DNA from: Methylobacterium sp. NEAU K
GTDB lineage: Bacteria; Pseudomonadota; Alphaproteobacteria; Rhizobiales; Beijerinckiaceae
NCBI RefSeq assembly: GCF_030700285.1
Contig: NZ_JAUYZJ010000001.1
Location: 124,001 to 188,000, forward strand
Reading direction: 5' to 3'
Length of the DNA: 64,000 nt
Part shown: piece after piece, positions 17,063 to 25,224 of the stretch
How the letters are laid out: the number at the start of each line of letters is the position of its first letter
How positions within the stretch are numbered: position 1 is the stretch's first letter
Program-made: the position numbers and the translations under genes
Notes under the pieces: model-generated
What the model was told of the DNA's origin: nothing
Database searches by the model: none
The model's input: the letters and a program-made list of their open reading frames with translations, nothing else

Positions 17063-18088
17063 ATGCGCCAGCCCCTCGGAGACGCGTGGTATTGCGTCGG
17101 GCAGTCCCGCACCCTCGGTCGGACCGGGCTCCGCGCGGTGGAACTGAACGGCGAGCAGATCGTGCTCGGCCGGGCCCCGGGCGGTAGTCCCTTCGCTCTG
17201 CGCGACCGCTGCCCGCACCGCGGGATGGCGCTCTCGAAGGGCCGCTTCGACGGCGACACGCTGATGTGCCCGTTCCACGGCTGGCGCTTCGGCACCGACG
17301 GACGCTGCCGCGACGTCCCGACGCTTTCCGAGCACGACGCCGCCGATTTCTCCCGCATCCAGGTCCAGCGCTTCCCCGTCCGCGAGAGCGCCGGGTTCCT
17401 CTGGGTAAACCCGCATCTCGGACCCGCCTCGGGCGATGTGCCGGCCGTGCCGGAGCTGGATTTCGAGCCGGCGGGCTCCCTGGTCGTCGAACTCGTGGTC
17501 GAGGCCTCCTTCGATCTCACCACCCTGAGCCTCGTGGATCCCGGGCACGTCGCCTTCGTCCACGACTCCTGGTGGTTCCGCCCCTCGAAGCAGCTTCGGG
17601 AGAAGGTGAAGACCTTCCAGCCGGTCCCGCACGGCTTCGTCATGACGAGCCACGCCACCACCACGAGTTCACCGGTCTACCGCCTGCTCGGCGGCGTGCC
17701 CGAGGTGGAGATCGAGTTCCGGCTGCCAGGGGTGCGCCTGGAGCGCATTCGCGCCGGCGAGAAGCGGGTGGCAAACTACACCTTCGCAACCCCGCTCACC
17801 CCCGACCGCACGCTGCTCACCAACGCCCTGGTCTGGAGTATGCCCGCGCTGAACCTGCTCAAGCCGCTCGCCCGGCCGCTGATGCGGCAGTTCCTGACCC
17901 AGGACCAGCAGGTGCTCCAGCACGCTCAGGATGGCCTGGACCGTAAGCCGACCATGGTGCTGTTCGGCCAGGGCGACCTGCCCTCGCAATGGTACTTTCG
18001 TCTGAAGCGCGAGGCTCTGGAATCGGCTCGCGCCGGGCGCCCGTTCGAGAACCCCCTGGAGCGGCGGGAACTGCGCTGGCGCTCATGA
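17063..18088 (+). CDS. Rieske non-heme iron aromatic oxygenase, alpha-subunit type
   Basis: Oxygenase component of a ring-hydroxylating or O-demethylating system. The Rieske [2Fe-2S] site is complete: CPHRG and CPFHGW (C-x-H...C-x2-H, about residues 49-72). The mononuclear-iron site is DPGHVAFVHDSWWF (H-x4-H), with a later acidic ligand probably in QHAQDGLD. From ATG 17063 the 341-residue length fits the vanillate-demethylase-like (VanA) group. A TTG at 17000 or an ATG at 16934 could extend the N-terminus. No ferredoxin or reductase gene adjoins, so the electron donor is elsewhere. Substrate unknown. Confidence 0.88.
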   Translation: MRQPLGDAWYCVGQSRTLGRTGLRAVELNGEQIVLGRAPGGSPFALRDRCPHRGMALSKGRFDGDTLMCPFHGWRFGTDGRCRDVPTLSEHDAADFSRIQVQRFPVRESAGFLWVNPHLGPASGDVPAVPELDFEPAGSLVVELVVEASFDLTTLSLVDPGHVAFVHDSWWFRPSKQLREKVKTFQPVPHGFVMTSHATTTSSPVYRLLGGVPEVEIEFRLPGVRLERIRAGEKRVANYTFATPLTPDRTLLTNALVWSMPALNLLKPLARPLMRQFLTQDQQVLQHAQDGLDRKPTMVLFGQGDLPSQWYFRLKREALESARAGRPFENPLERRELRWRS

Positions 18089-18192
18089 TGGGCAACAGTT
18101 TTCAGGTGTCTAATCCGCGGCCGTAACACCTTATTAACCATAACTTACGTACTGATGTCCGCGCATTACCCTCTCTGAGACGCTGCGCGCCG

Positions 18193-18429
18193 ATGCCTCG
18201 ATTCTTCATCGATCTCCATGACGGTTCCCAGCCGCTGCGCGACGAGGTCGGCTTCGATCTGCCGGACCTGCCCGCGGCACGCGCCAAGGTCACCCGGATC
18301 ATGTCGGCGATCGCACGCGACATGCTGCCGGACGTGGAGCGCCAGGATTACGTCGCCTGCGTGCGCGACGGGGTCGGCAAGGTGGTCTACCGCGCGCGCC
18401 TGTCGCTCGCCGCCGAGGCGGTCGACTGA
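18193..18429 (+). CDS. DUF6894-family small protein
   Basis: A 78-residue cytoplasmic protein beginning MPRFFIDLHDGSQPLRDEVG, with LPDLPAARAKVTRIMSAIAR and a closing VRDGVGKVVYRARLSL. This is the pattern of the DUF6894 family, very abundant in Methylobacterium and Bradyrhizobium and of unknown function. It stands alone, preceded by an AT-rich promoter-like stretch (about 18110-18170). Confidence 0.8.
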   Translation: MPRFFIDLHDGSQPLRDEVGFDLPDLPAARAKVTRIMSAIARDMLPDVERQDYVACVRDGVGKVVYRARLSLAAEAVD

Positions 18430-18509
18430 ATCCATCAATCGGCGGCCTGAGGCTCCCCGCCGCGGCCGGGAGAACTTGACCAGGGCGAAAGGCCAGCCAT
18501 CTCCGGTCC

Positions 18510-19571
18510 ATGAAACGGCGCAGCCTGCTCACGGTCGCGAGTGCGGCCACGGTGATGACGCTCGGCGGCGTCGGCTATGCCGCACACCGCAGGGGCAAGA
18601 ACCCCTATTATCGTGGGCCGAAGTCGGATCATTTCGACGGGCTGCGGTTCCACTTGCCGGATCAGGCGGCCGATAAGTCGCTGCCGGACGTGCTGCGCTG
18701 GCAAGCCAAGCGGCAGCGCGAGCCCTGGCCCAAGACCTTTCCCAGCCCCTATCCCGCGGACCGGCCGCCCGAGCGCATCGGATCAATGCGCGTCGTCCTG
18801 ATCGGGCATGCGAGCTACCTCGTGCAGGTTGCCGGCCGCAACATCCTGATCGACCCCGTCTTCGCCAAGCGCGCGAGCCCGGTCCGGTTCGCCGGACCAA
18901 AGCGCGTCAACCCGCCGGGGATCGCATTCGGCGACCTGCCGCCGATTGACGTGGTCCTGATCACCCACAACCACTACGACCATCTCGACGGCCCGAGCCT
19001 CGCCCGGATCTGGCAGGCGCACCAGCCGCTGATCGTGGCGCCGCTCGGCAACGACGCGATCCTGCGCAATTTCGACGACACGATGCATGTCGAGACCCAT
19101 GACTGGGGCGAATCGGTCGAGCTCGGCGACGGGCTGACCGTCCACCTGACGCCGGCCCACCACTGGTCGGCCCGCGGCGTGCGGGACCGGCGCATGGCGC
19201 TGTGGTGCGCCTTCGTGATCACCTCGGCCCAGGGCGCGCACTACCACGTGGGCGATACCGGCTTCGGCGACGGCGAGATCTTCCGGGACATCCGCGCCCG
19301 CTTCGGGGCGCCCCGCCTCGCGACGCTGCCGATCGGCGCCTACGAGCCGCGCTGGTTCATGAAGGCCCAGCACGTGGACCCCGCCGAGGCGGTGCAGATC
19401 CTGTCGCTTCTCGGAGCCGAGCAGGCGCTCGGCCATCATTGGGGGACCTTCCAGCTCACCGACGAGGGCGTCGAGCGGCCCGCGGAGGCGCTGGCGGCGG
19501 CGCTCGCGGCAGGGGGCATCGCCCCCGAGCGGTTCGTGGCGCTGAGACCGGGGCAGGTCTGGCAGGGGTGA
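18510..19571 (+). CDS. exported MBL-fold hydrolase, NAPE-PLD/UlaG-like
   Basis: Metallo-beta-lactamase-fold hydrolase of the NAPE-PLD-like group, 353 residues. The N-terminus MKRRSLLTVASAATVMTLGG has a twin-arginine-like start and a hydrophobic stretch. Zinc ligands: THNHYDHLD (HxHxDH, about 151-159), TPAHHWSARG, HVGDTGFGDG and LGHHWGTFQLTDE. Relatives cleave phosphodiester or lactone bonds; the actual substrate cannot be inferred. The gene ends 148 bases before the binding-protein gene on the same strand. Confidence 0.85.
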   Translation: MKRRSLLTVASAATVMTLGGVGYAAHRRGKNPYYRGPKSDHFDGLRFHLPDQAADKSLPDVLRWQAKRQREPWPKTFPSPYPADRPPERIGSMRVVLIGHASYLVQVAGRNILIDPVFAKRASPVRFAGPKRVNPPGIAFGDLPPIDVVLITHNHYDHLDGPSLARIWQAHQPLIVAPLGNDAILRNFDDTMHVETHDWGESVELGDGLTVHLTPAHHWSARGVRDRRMALWCAFVITSAQGAHYHVGDTGFGDGEIFRDIRARFGAPRLATLPIGAYEPRWFMKAQHVDPAEAVQILSLLGAEQALGHHWGTFQLTDEGVERPAEALAAALAAGGIAPERFVALRPGQVWQG

Positions 19572-19718
19572 CACCACGGCTAGGGACTGCCGCGGCGATC
19601 GGCACGATGCATGCAAGATACCGTGTGCAGCCCGGAATCGCGGCTCGGAGAACGCCGCGTCTCGACGGACAGGGGGCGGCGCTCCGGGCGACGCACCCGC
19701 CTCCAGCCGAGAGACACG

Positions 19719-21338
19719 ATGGACCAGATCAAGCCGACACGCCGCTCGCTCATGGCCGGGGGCGCTGCCCTGGCGGCATTCGGGGCCGCGGGCCGGGCTG
19801 GTGCGCAGGGCGCGGCATCCGGCAGCCTGACCTACGGCATCTCGATGACCGACCTGCCGCTCACCACCGGCCAGCCGGACCGGGGCGCGGGCGGCTATCA
19901 GTTCACCGGTCTGACCCTGTACGATCCCCTGGTGGCCTGGGACCTGGACGTCGCGAACCGGCCCGGCACGATGATTCCCGGGCTCGCCACTTCCTGGGAG
20001 AGCGACCCGTCTGACCCCAAAACCTGGACCTTCCATCTCCGCGAGGGCGTGACATTCCACGACGGCTCGGCCTTCGACGCCGATGCGGTGATCTGGAACT
20101 TCGATAAGGTCCTGAACAAGGAGGCGCCGCATTTCGATCAGCGGCAGGCTGCCCAGGTGCGACCGCGCCTGCCCGGCGTGGCAAGCTACCGGAAGCTCGA
20201 CGCCAAGACCGTCCAGGTGATGACCAAGACGCCCGACAGCCTATTCCCCTACCAGATGCTGTGGTTCCTGATCTCCTCGCCCGCGCAGTACGAGAAGGTC
20301 GGGCGCGATTGGGCGAAATTCGCCTTCGAGCCGTCGGGCACGGGGCCGTTCCGCATGGGCCAGCTGGTTCCCCGGGTGCGCCTCGAGCTTTTGCCGAACG
20401 CCGGATACTGGAACCCGAAGCGGGTGCCGAAGCTCGCGAAGCTGACCCTCACTTGCGTGCCCGAGGACCTCGCCCGGGTGAACGCGCTCCTCTCCGGCAA
20501 TGTCGACCTCATCGAGTCGCCCGCCCCTGACGCGGTCCCGCGCCTGAAGGCCGCCGGCATGCGCGTAGTCGGCAACGACACGCCGCATGTCTGGAATTAT
20601 CACCTGTCGATGCTGGAAGGCTCGCCCTGGCGGGACCTGCGCCTGCGCAAGGCCGCCAATCTCGCCATCGACCGCGAGGGCGTCGTCCAGCTCATGGGCG
20701 GCCTCGCCCAGCCGGCCGTCGGTCAGGTGCAGACGTCAAGCCCGTGGTTCGGCAAGCCCGGCTTCCAGATCAAGACCGACGTCGATCAGGCGCGCAAGCT
20801 GGTCGAGGAAGCCGGCTTCTCGGTTAAGAATCCGGTGAAGGCCACGATCCTCATCCCGACCGGCGGGACCGGGCAGATGCTATCCCTGCCGATCAACGAG
20901 TTCATCCAGCAGAGCTGGGCCGAGGTCGGAATCCAGGTCGAGTTCAAGACGGTCGAGCTGGAGGTGGCCTACACGGCCTGGCGCCAGGGTGCGGCGGATC
21001 CGAGCCTGAAGGGCGTCACCGCCGGCAACATCGCCTACGTGACCTCGGACCCGTTCTACGCGATCCTGCGCTTCTACGACTCGAAGCAGATCGCCCCCAA
21101 CGGCGTGAACTGGAGTCACTACCGCAATCCCGAGGTCGATGCCCTCTGCGATAAGGTGAAGGCGAGCCTGGACGTGGATGAGCAGAACAAGCTGCTCGCC
21201 CGCATCCACGAGATCGTCGTCAACGACGCTGTACAGGTTTGGGTGGTGCACGATACCAACCCGCATGCGCTTTCGCCGCGGGTGAAGAACTATGTCCAGG
21301 CTCAGCACTGGTTCCAGGACTTGTCTACGCTCGCCTGA
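19719..21338 (+). CDS. ABC transporter substrate-binding protein, peptide/opine type
   Basis: Periplasmic binding protein of the SBP family 5 (DppA/OppA type), 539 residues. It begins MDQIKPTRRSLMAGGAALAA, a Tat-type signal with an RR motif and a cleavage-like GRAGAQG. Family blocks are visible: TFHLREGVTFHDGSAFDADA and GTGPFRMGQL. No permease or ATPase gene adjoins, so it is an orphan binding protein that would use a transporter encoded elsewhere. An upstream start at 19611 would hide the signal and is rejected. Ligand unknown. Confidence 0.9.
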   Translation: MDQIKPTRRSLMAGGAALAAFGAAGRAGAQGAASGSLTYGISMTDLPLTTGQPDRGAGGYQFTGLTLYDPLVAWDLDVANRPGTMIPGLATSWESDPSDPKTWTFHLREGVTFHDGSAFDADAVIWNFDKVLNKEAPHFDQRQAAQVRPRLPGVASYRKLDAKTVQVMTKTPDSLFPYQMLWFLISSPAQYEKVGRDWAKFAFEPSGTGPFRMGQLVPRVRLELLPNAGYWNPKRVPKLAKLTLTCVPEDLARVNALLSGNVDLIESPAPDAVPRLKAAGMRVVGNDTPHVWNYHLSMLEGSPWRDLRLRKAANLAIDREGVVQLMGGLAQPAVGQVQTSSPWFGKPGFQIKTDVDQARKLVEEAGFSVKNPVKATILIPTGGTGQMLSLPINEFIQQSWAEVGIQVEFKTVELEVAYTAWRQGAADPSLKGVTAGNIAYVTSDPFYAILRFYDSKQIAPNGVNWSHYRNPEVDALCDKVKASLDVDEQNKLLARIHEIVVNDAVQVWVVHDTNPHALSPRVKNYVQAQHWFQDLSTLA

Positions 21339-21714
21339 GAGCGGCCGGCCGCATGCCTCGATGCGTTGAAAGCAGCGCCGATCGGGGGACGATCCTCACG
21401 AGACTGTGTTGGCCTCCCCAACCCACGAAGGAGAGTGCCCTGAAGAGCCTGCCCATCCCCTGGCCGCCTTCCTCGCGAGTGTCGTTCCCGCTGCCGCCCC
21501 GCGCATCGATCTCGGCCCGGTTGGTCCTCGGGTGGACCTGCGCTCCCGCGGTCAGCGGGAACGCGACTTCCCGCGTCAAGAGGACCGCCGCGTCCAAGGC
21601 GACGACGACCGCATGTGCCGCCGCAGGGTTTCGAGCATGATCGCCCGGTGGTCCGACGCGGCCACGGCTACGGAGCCGATTCGACACCGGCAGCGCGAGA
21701 CCGGATGGCTTTGA
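21339..21714 (+). other. unassigned region ending in a terminator
   Basis: About 375 bases after the binding-protein gene. A GTG frame at 21406-21714 stops one base before a strong terminator, and a ribosome-site-like AAGGAG lies at about 21429, but neither this frame nor the others looks like a known protein. It could be a long 3' untranslated region, a small RNA or an unrecognised small gene. Confidence 0.35.
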
Positions 21715-21744
21715 AAGGGGTCGGCATCTGCCGGCCCCTTTTTT
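21715..21744 (+). terminator. Rho-independent terminator
   Basis: Stem AAGGGGTCGGC / GCCGGCCCCTT with a four-base loop and a run of T residues (21739-21744). It ends whatever is transcribed across 21339-21714. Confidence 0.85.
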
Positions 21745-21861
21745 CGGTTCGCCGGCCCCGGCGCCGATGTGCGGCCGGCACTGCACAAGCGTTTTCGCAC
21801 TTGCAGCAGAGTGTGGCGAGAGCTAGGAAGCTCACGCATCATGTTTCGGGATAATTTGGCA

Positions 21862-22275
21862 ATGACCCTTCGTTTTATCAGTGGTTTCGCGGCGGTCGCC
21901 TTTGCGGTGTCCGGCCTTTCGGTCCCCGCCGCGCTGGCCAAGCCGGTGAGCGGAGCCAGTGCCGTCAAGATGATCGACATCGACAATGACGGGACCGTCG
22001 ACATGAAGGAAATCGAGGCGGTGGCCTCGGCGACCTTCGATCGCCTTGAGAAGGATTCCGACGGCACCCTCGACGCCAAGGAGCTGAAGGGCCGCCTGAG
22101 CAAGGCCGGCGTGAAGCAGGCCGATCCGGACAACGACGGCACCATCGACAAGAAGGAATACCTCGCCGCGGTCGGCGAGCGCTTCAAGATGGCCGATCCG
22201 GACGGCGACGGCACCCTGGACGCCAAGGAACTGAACTCGAAGGCCGGCAAGGCGCTGCTCGCCCTCGTCAAGTAA
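21862..22275 (+). CDS. lanmodulin-like periplasmic EF-hand protein
   Basis: 137-residue secreted protein: signal peptide MTLRFISGFAAVAFAVSGLS (cleavage near ALAKP), then four EF-hand loops at residues 39-50 (DIDNDGTVDMKE), 63-74 (EKDSDGTLDAKE), 88-99 (DPDNDGTIDKKE) and 112-123 (DPDGDGTLDAKE). Spacers are 12, 13 and 12 residues. This close spacing, and the DPD proline at position 2 of loops 3 and 4, are hallmarks of lanmodulin, the picomolar lanthanide binder of Methylorubrum extorquens (133-residue precursor). Loops 1 and 2 lack the proline, and loop 2 starts with Glu. It is therefore a homologue or paralogue with a possibly altered metal profile. An ATG at 21841 is an alternative start. A terminator precedes and another follows: single-gene transcript. 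Confidence 0.85.
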   Translation: MTLRFISGFAAVAFAVSGLSVPAALAKPVSGASAVKMIDIDNDGTVDMKEIEAVASATFDRLEKDSDGTLDAKELKGRLSKAGVKQADPDNDGTIDKKEYLAAVGERFKMADPDGDGTLDAKELNSKAGKALLALVK

Positions 22276-22318
22276 CGTTTCCCGGTCGCTCCTGACGGAG
22301 CACCCGACGTTCGATATA

Positions 22319-22344
22319 GCCCTCGCGGAATCATCCGCGGGGGC
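22319..22344 (+). terminator. terminator-like hairpin after the lanmodulin-like gene
   Basis: GCCCTCGCGG pairs with CCGCGGGGGC around AATCAT, followed by TTCATCGTTTT. It probably ends the lanmodulin-like transcript. Confidence 0.6.
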
Positions 22345-22480
22345 TTCATCGTTTTCGGCGCAGGCCCTCCGAGACCCTCTGAACGTCGCCCCGACCGGGA
22401 CGGCGCTGCCGCACGCCGGATGCGGGCCGGCCCGAACGGAATGTCTCCGCCAAGGCCCGCCTCGCCGGCCAATGAGCGCG

Positions 22481-23281
22481 TCAGGCGCGGGCAGCCTCGC
22501 AGCGGTCGAGGAAGGCGCGCAGATATCCGCCCGCGGCCTCCGCGCGCTCCACCGCGAGGAGGTGGGCCGCCTGCGGAAGCACCACCAGCTCGGCCTGGGC
22601 TATGCCGCTGCAGATCACCTCGGCCATGGACGGGGGGGTCGAGGGGTCGTCGCGCCCGGCGATCACCAGGGTCGGTGCGGTGATGGCGGACAGGGCGTGC
22701 CGCAGGTCCATGCGCCCAATCGCCCCGCAGCAGACCGCGTAGCCGGCCGGATCGCAGGCCAGGAAGCGCGCGCGCACGGCCTGCAGGGCTTCGGGATGGT
22801 GCTGCCGGAAGGCGGGGGTGAACCAGCGCGCGAGGGTCGCCTCGACCAGCGCACCGGGCCCCTGCGCCCGCACCGTCTCGGCGCGCTCGTTCCAGCTCTG
22901 CTCGCTCGGAAGATGGGCCGCCGTGGCCATAAGGGTCGCGCTCAAGCTGCGCGCCGGATCGGCGCTCGCCAGAGCCTGCACGGTCATGCCGCCGAGCGAG
23001 AGCCCGACCAGATGGGCCCGCCCGATGCCGAGGGCGTCGAGGAGCCCCGCGAGGTCGCCCGCCAGATCCGCGATCTCGGTGGGCCGGTCGCGAGTCGCCG
23101 ACCCGCCATGGCCGCGCGTGTCGTAACGCAGGGTGCGGAAACGTCCCCCGAGCGCCGGCAGCAGCGCGTCCCACATCTCCAGGGTGGCGCCGAGCGAGTT
23201 CGAGAAGGCCACCACGGGGGCGCCCTCCGGCCCTTCGAGGGCGTAGCGGAGCTCAAGCCCCTGGACGGCGATCTGCGGCAT
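22481..23281 (-). CDS. pcaD: 3-oxoadipate enol-lactonase-like alpha/beta hydrolase
   Basis: 266 residues of alpha/beta-hydrolase fold. PcaD hydrolyses 3-oxoadipate enol-lactone in the beta-ketoadipate route of aromatic breakdown. Seen: the nucleophile elbow HLVGLSLGGMTVQAL, the oxyanion/early strand AFSNSLGATLEMWDALLPAL, an acid in VIAGRDDPSTPP, and the histidine in LPQAAHLLAVER. The SNSLG and GRDDPSTP blocks are typical of PcaD rather than generic hydrolases. No other pca genes adjoin. It is third in a minus-strand run after DUF2061 and YciI genes. Confidence 0.82.
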   Translation of the reverse strand: MPQIAVQGLELRYALEGPEGAPVVAFSNSLGATLEMWDALLPALGGRFRTLRYDTRGHGGSATRDRPTEIADLAGDLAGLLDALGIGRAHLVGLSLGGMTVQALASADPARSLSATLMATAAHLPSEQSWNERAETVRAQGPGALVEATLARWFTPAFRQHHPEALQAVRARFLACDPAGYAVCCGAIGRMDLRHALSAITAPTLVIAGRDDPSTPPSMAEVICSGIAQAELVVLPQAAHLLAVERAEAAGGYLRAFLDRCEAARA

Positions 23282-23319
23282 AGGTCGTCTCCATGTTCGG
23301 TCGCGTGGGTGCCGGCGCG

Positions 23320-23589
23320 TCACGCCGGCAGGAAGCGGGTCCCGCCGAGATAGGCCTTGAGCCAGCGCATGATCACCACCCGCTCGAACAGGCCGGCCTT
23401 TGCGAAGGGGTCGGCGGCGATCAGCGCCGCGGCCCGCTCCTCGGTGTCGACGACGACGAGGCTGCGGTCGCTGCCGTCGTCGTCGAGCTCGGCGCCGCTG
23501 GCGAGCTGCCGCCCAGTCTGCTTGGCCCGCGTCCCCCGCCGGAGCGCCTGACGGTCCGGCTTGTCAAAGGTCTCGATGATGTCGACCAT
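23320..23589 (-). CDS. YciI-like protein, shortened
   Basis: 89-residue ferredoxin-like fold protein of the YciI family. Recognisable parts: VDIIETFDKPDRQALRRGTR, SLVVVDTEERAAALIAADPF and AKAGLFERVVIMRWLKAYLG. Compared with usual YciI proteins the stretch between the arginine helix and the DDDG turn is about 14 residues shorter and lacks the histidine normally found there. It may be inactive or specialised. Same strand as pcaD, 38 bases upstream of it. Confidence 0.75.
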   Translation of the reverse strand: MVDIIETFDKPDRQALRRGTRAKQTGRQLASGAELDDDGSDRSLVVVDTEERAAALIAADPFAKAGLFERVVIMRWLKAYLGGTRFLPA

Positions 23590-23599
23590 CGTCCGCACC

Positions 23600-23896
23600 T
23601 CACACCCGGCCGAGCGGCAGCATCCCCCAGCCACGCTCGTGCAGGTAATACAGCACCGTCTTGGTGACCGTCTCCGTCGAGGCGATCGAGCCGGCGAGCA
23701 GGACGTTGCCGGTGAACAGGTAAGAGAGCAGCAGCGTGTCGAGACTTCCGACGATCCGCCAGCTCACGGCCTTGGCGATCGACCGGAAGCGGGTGTCGGC
23801 GACCGGAATCGGTACGGCGGCCGGCTTCTCGGGCGCCGTCCGGGCGTACGCATCGTCGGCTGGCAGGGTATCGGCTGGCGAATCGTCGGCTGGCAT
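23600..23896 (-). CDS. DUF2061 membrane protein
   Basis: 98 residues: a polar N-terminus (MPADDSPADTLPADDAYART) followed by the DUF2061 domain (SIAKAVSWRIVGSLDTLLLS and ASTETVTKTVLYYLHERGWG) with two membrane helices. The family is of unknown function and is sometimes adjacent to sulfate-assimilation genes, which are not seen here. Ten bases separate it from the YciI-like gene, so the three minus-strand genes form an operon. An upstream start at 23992 is possible but unsupported. Confidence 0.8.
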   Translation of the reverse strand: MPADDSPADTLPADDAYARTAPEKPAAVPIPVADTRFRSIAKAVSWRIVGSLDTLLLSYLFTGNVLLAGSIASTETVTKTVLYYLHERGWGMLPLGRV

Positions 23897-24057
23897 GTCG
23901 GCGCGCCTCTCTGTCGGTCGGGGAGTCCAACGCGCGAAAGCCCCGACCGTTGGGTCACTGCCGGGCGCTTTCCGGGAGCGGACTTTCAACATGGGTCAAT
24001 GCGGCCGGGCCCGAAGCGCCCGACAACGCCGGCTTTCGAGGCAGGAGGGTACGAGCG

Positions 24058-24312
24058 ATGCACGAGCCTTCGATCCGCCCGGGCGAGTTCTGGGACGCGG
24101 TTGCCGGGTTGGTGACCGCCAAGGTGGAGCCGGTGATCGGGCGCGACGAGAGGGTGCGCGGTCCGGTCATCGATTATCTGCGCGACCTGGAGGCGCTCGC
24201 GCGGCGCCATTGCAGCAGCCGCGAGACGGTCCAGATCATCGCCTCCGGCCGGCGGCTTCTCGGAGACCGCAGCGAGGTCGGGCCTCAGGACGGTCCCTTC
24301 GCGCAGTCCTGA
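24058..24312 (+). CDS. hypothetical protein, 84 residues
   Basis: Begins MHEPSIRPGEFWDAVAGLVT after a ribosome site (GGAGGG at about 24044). Predominantly helical, charged, with no signal or membrane segment. Its last 28 bases overlap the convergent membrane-protein gene. No family recognised. It is preceded by the divergent DUF2061 operon. Confidence 0.55.
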   Translation: MHEPSIRPGEFWDAVAGLVTAKVEPVIGRDERVRGPVIDYLRDLEALARRHCSSRETVQIIASGRRLLGDRSEVGPQDGPFAQS

Positions 24313-24662
24313 GTGCCGCGCCGCGCCCGTTCGCGGATGAGATAGAGCACGGCAGCGACCGCCCAGGCGGCGCAGGTCGGGGCCACCCATTGCTGCAGGT
24401 TGGGCAGCGACCAGCCGTACAGGAACTCGGCGCCGAGATGCGCCTGCACGGCATCCCAGCCGGCGTGCTTGATGTCGTGCTCGCGCTGCCCGGCCTCGCG
24501 GCCGTAATAGTAGGTCGAGACCACCAGCGCGGCGGTCGCCTCCGGGCGGGGGCCGCGCAGCAGGAACAACACGGCTGCGACCCCGGCGGTCTCGAGCACC
24601 GCCGTAAGGGCGTGGCTCGTCGCCGGGTTCGCGACCATGAAGGCGACGAGCGTGCTGAGCAT
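24285..24662 (-). CDS. small membrane protein, unknown function
   Basis: 125 residues with about two to three hydrophobic segments (MLSTLVAFMVANPATSHALT start, TAGVAAVLFLLRGPRPEATA, and APTCAAWAVAAVLYLIRERA). The middle carries YYYGREAGQREHDIKHAGWD, a distinctive charged loop. No family is named with confidence. Convergent with, and slightly overlapping, the 84-residue hypothetical gene. Confidence 0.6.
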   Translation of the reverse strand: MLSTLVAFMVANPATSHALTAVLETAGVAAVLFLLRGPRPEATAALVVSTYYYGREAGQREHDIKHAGWDAVQAHLGAEFLYGWSLPNLQQWVAPTCAAWAVAAVLYLIRERARRGTQDCAKGPS

Positions 24663-24791
24663 CGGTCGCGGTTACACGATTCTGGGCGGCGCGTCTGCGG
24701 GGCGCGCGCCGGCGGGTGTTGGACATCGCGGCGCATCCCGATCCGCCGCCGCGCGGTTGATGCAGCGGGACCTGGAACGAGGGCGCGGGAC

Positions 24792-25220
24792 ATGGCCGAA
24801 CCGTACGATCTCGACCGCTTCGTCGCGGCGCAGGACGGCGTCCACGAGCAGGCGCTCGCGGAGCTGCGGGCCGGGGAGAAGCGCAGCCATTGGATGTGGT
24901 TCATCTTCCCGCAGGTTGCCGGCCTGGGCTCCAGCCCCATGGCGCGGCGTTACGCCGTCGGCTCCCTGGGCGAGGCGCGGGCCTATCTCGGGCACCCGCT
25001 GCTCGGCGCGCGCCTGCGCGCCTGCACGGATGCGGTGAATGCCGTCACCGGGCGCTCGGCGCGGGCGATCTTCGGCACGCCCGACGACATGAAGTTCCAC
25101 TCCAGCATGACCCTGTTCGCGCGCGCCGCCCCGGAGGCGCGGCTCTTTTCCGAGGCGCTTGCGCGATATTTCGGCGGCGAGCCCGATGCGCTGACCCTGG
25201 CGAGGCTCGGGGACGGTTAG
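24792..25220 (+). CDS. DUF1810 family protein
   Basis: 142-residue cytoplasmic protein with the DUF1810 pattern: YDLDRFVAAQDGVHEQALAE, then SHWMWFIFPQVAGLGSSPMA and the C-terminal IFGTPDDMKFHSSMTLFA. Family function is unknown. It ends four bases before the convergent penicillin-binding protein gene. Confidence 0.88.
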   Translation: MAEPYDLDRFVAAQDGVHEQALAELRAGEKRSHWMWFIFPQVAGLGSSPMARRYAVGSLGEARAYLGHPLLGARLRACTDAVNAVTGRSARAIFGTPDDMKFHSSMTLFARAAPEARLFSEALARYFGGEPDALTLARLGDG

Positions 25221-25224
25221 ACGG

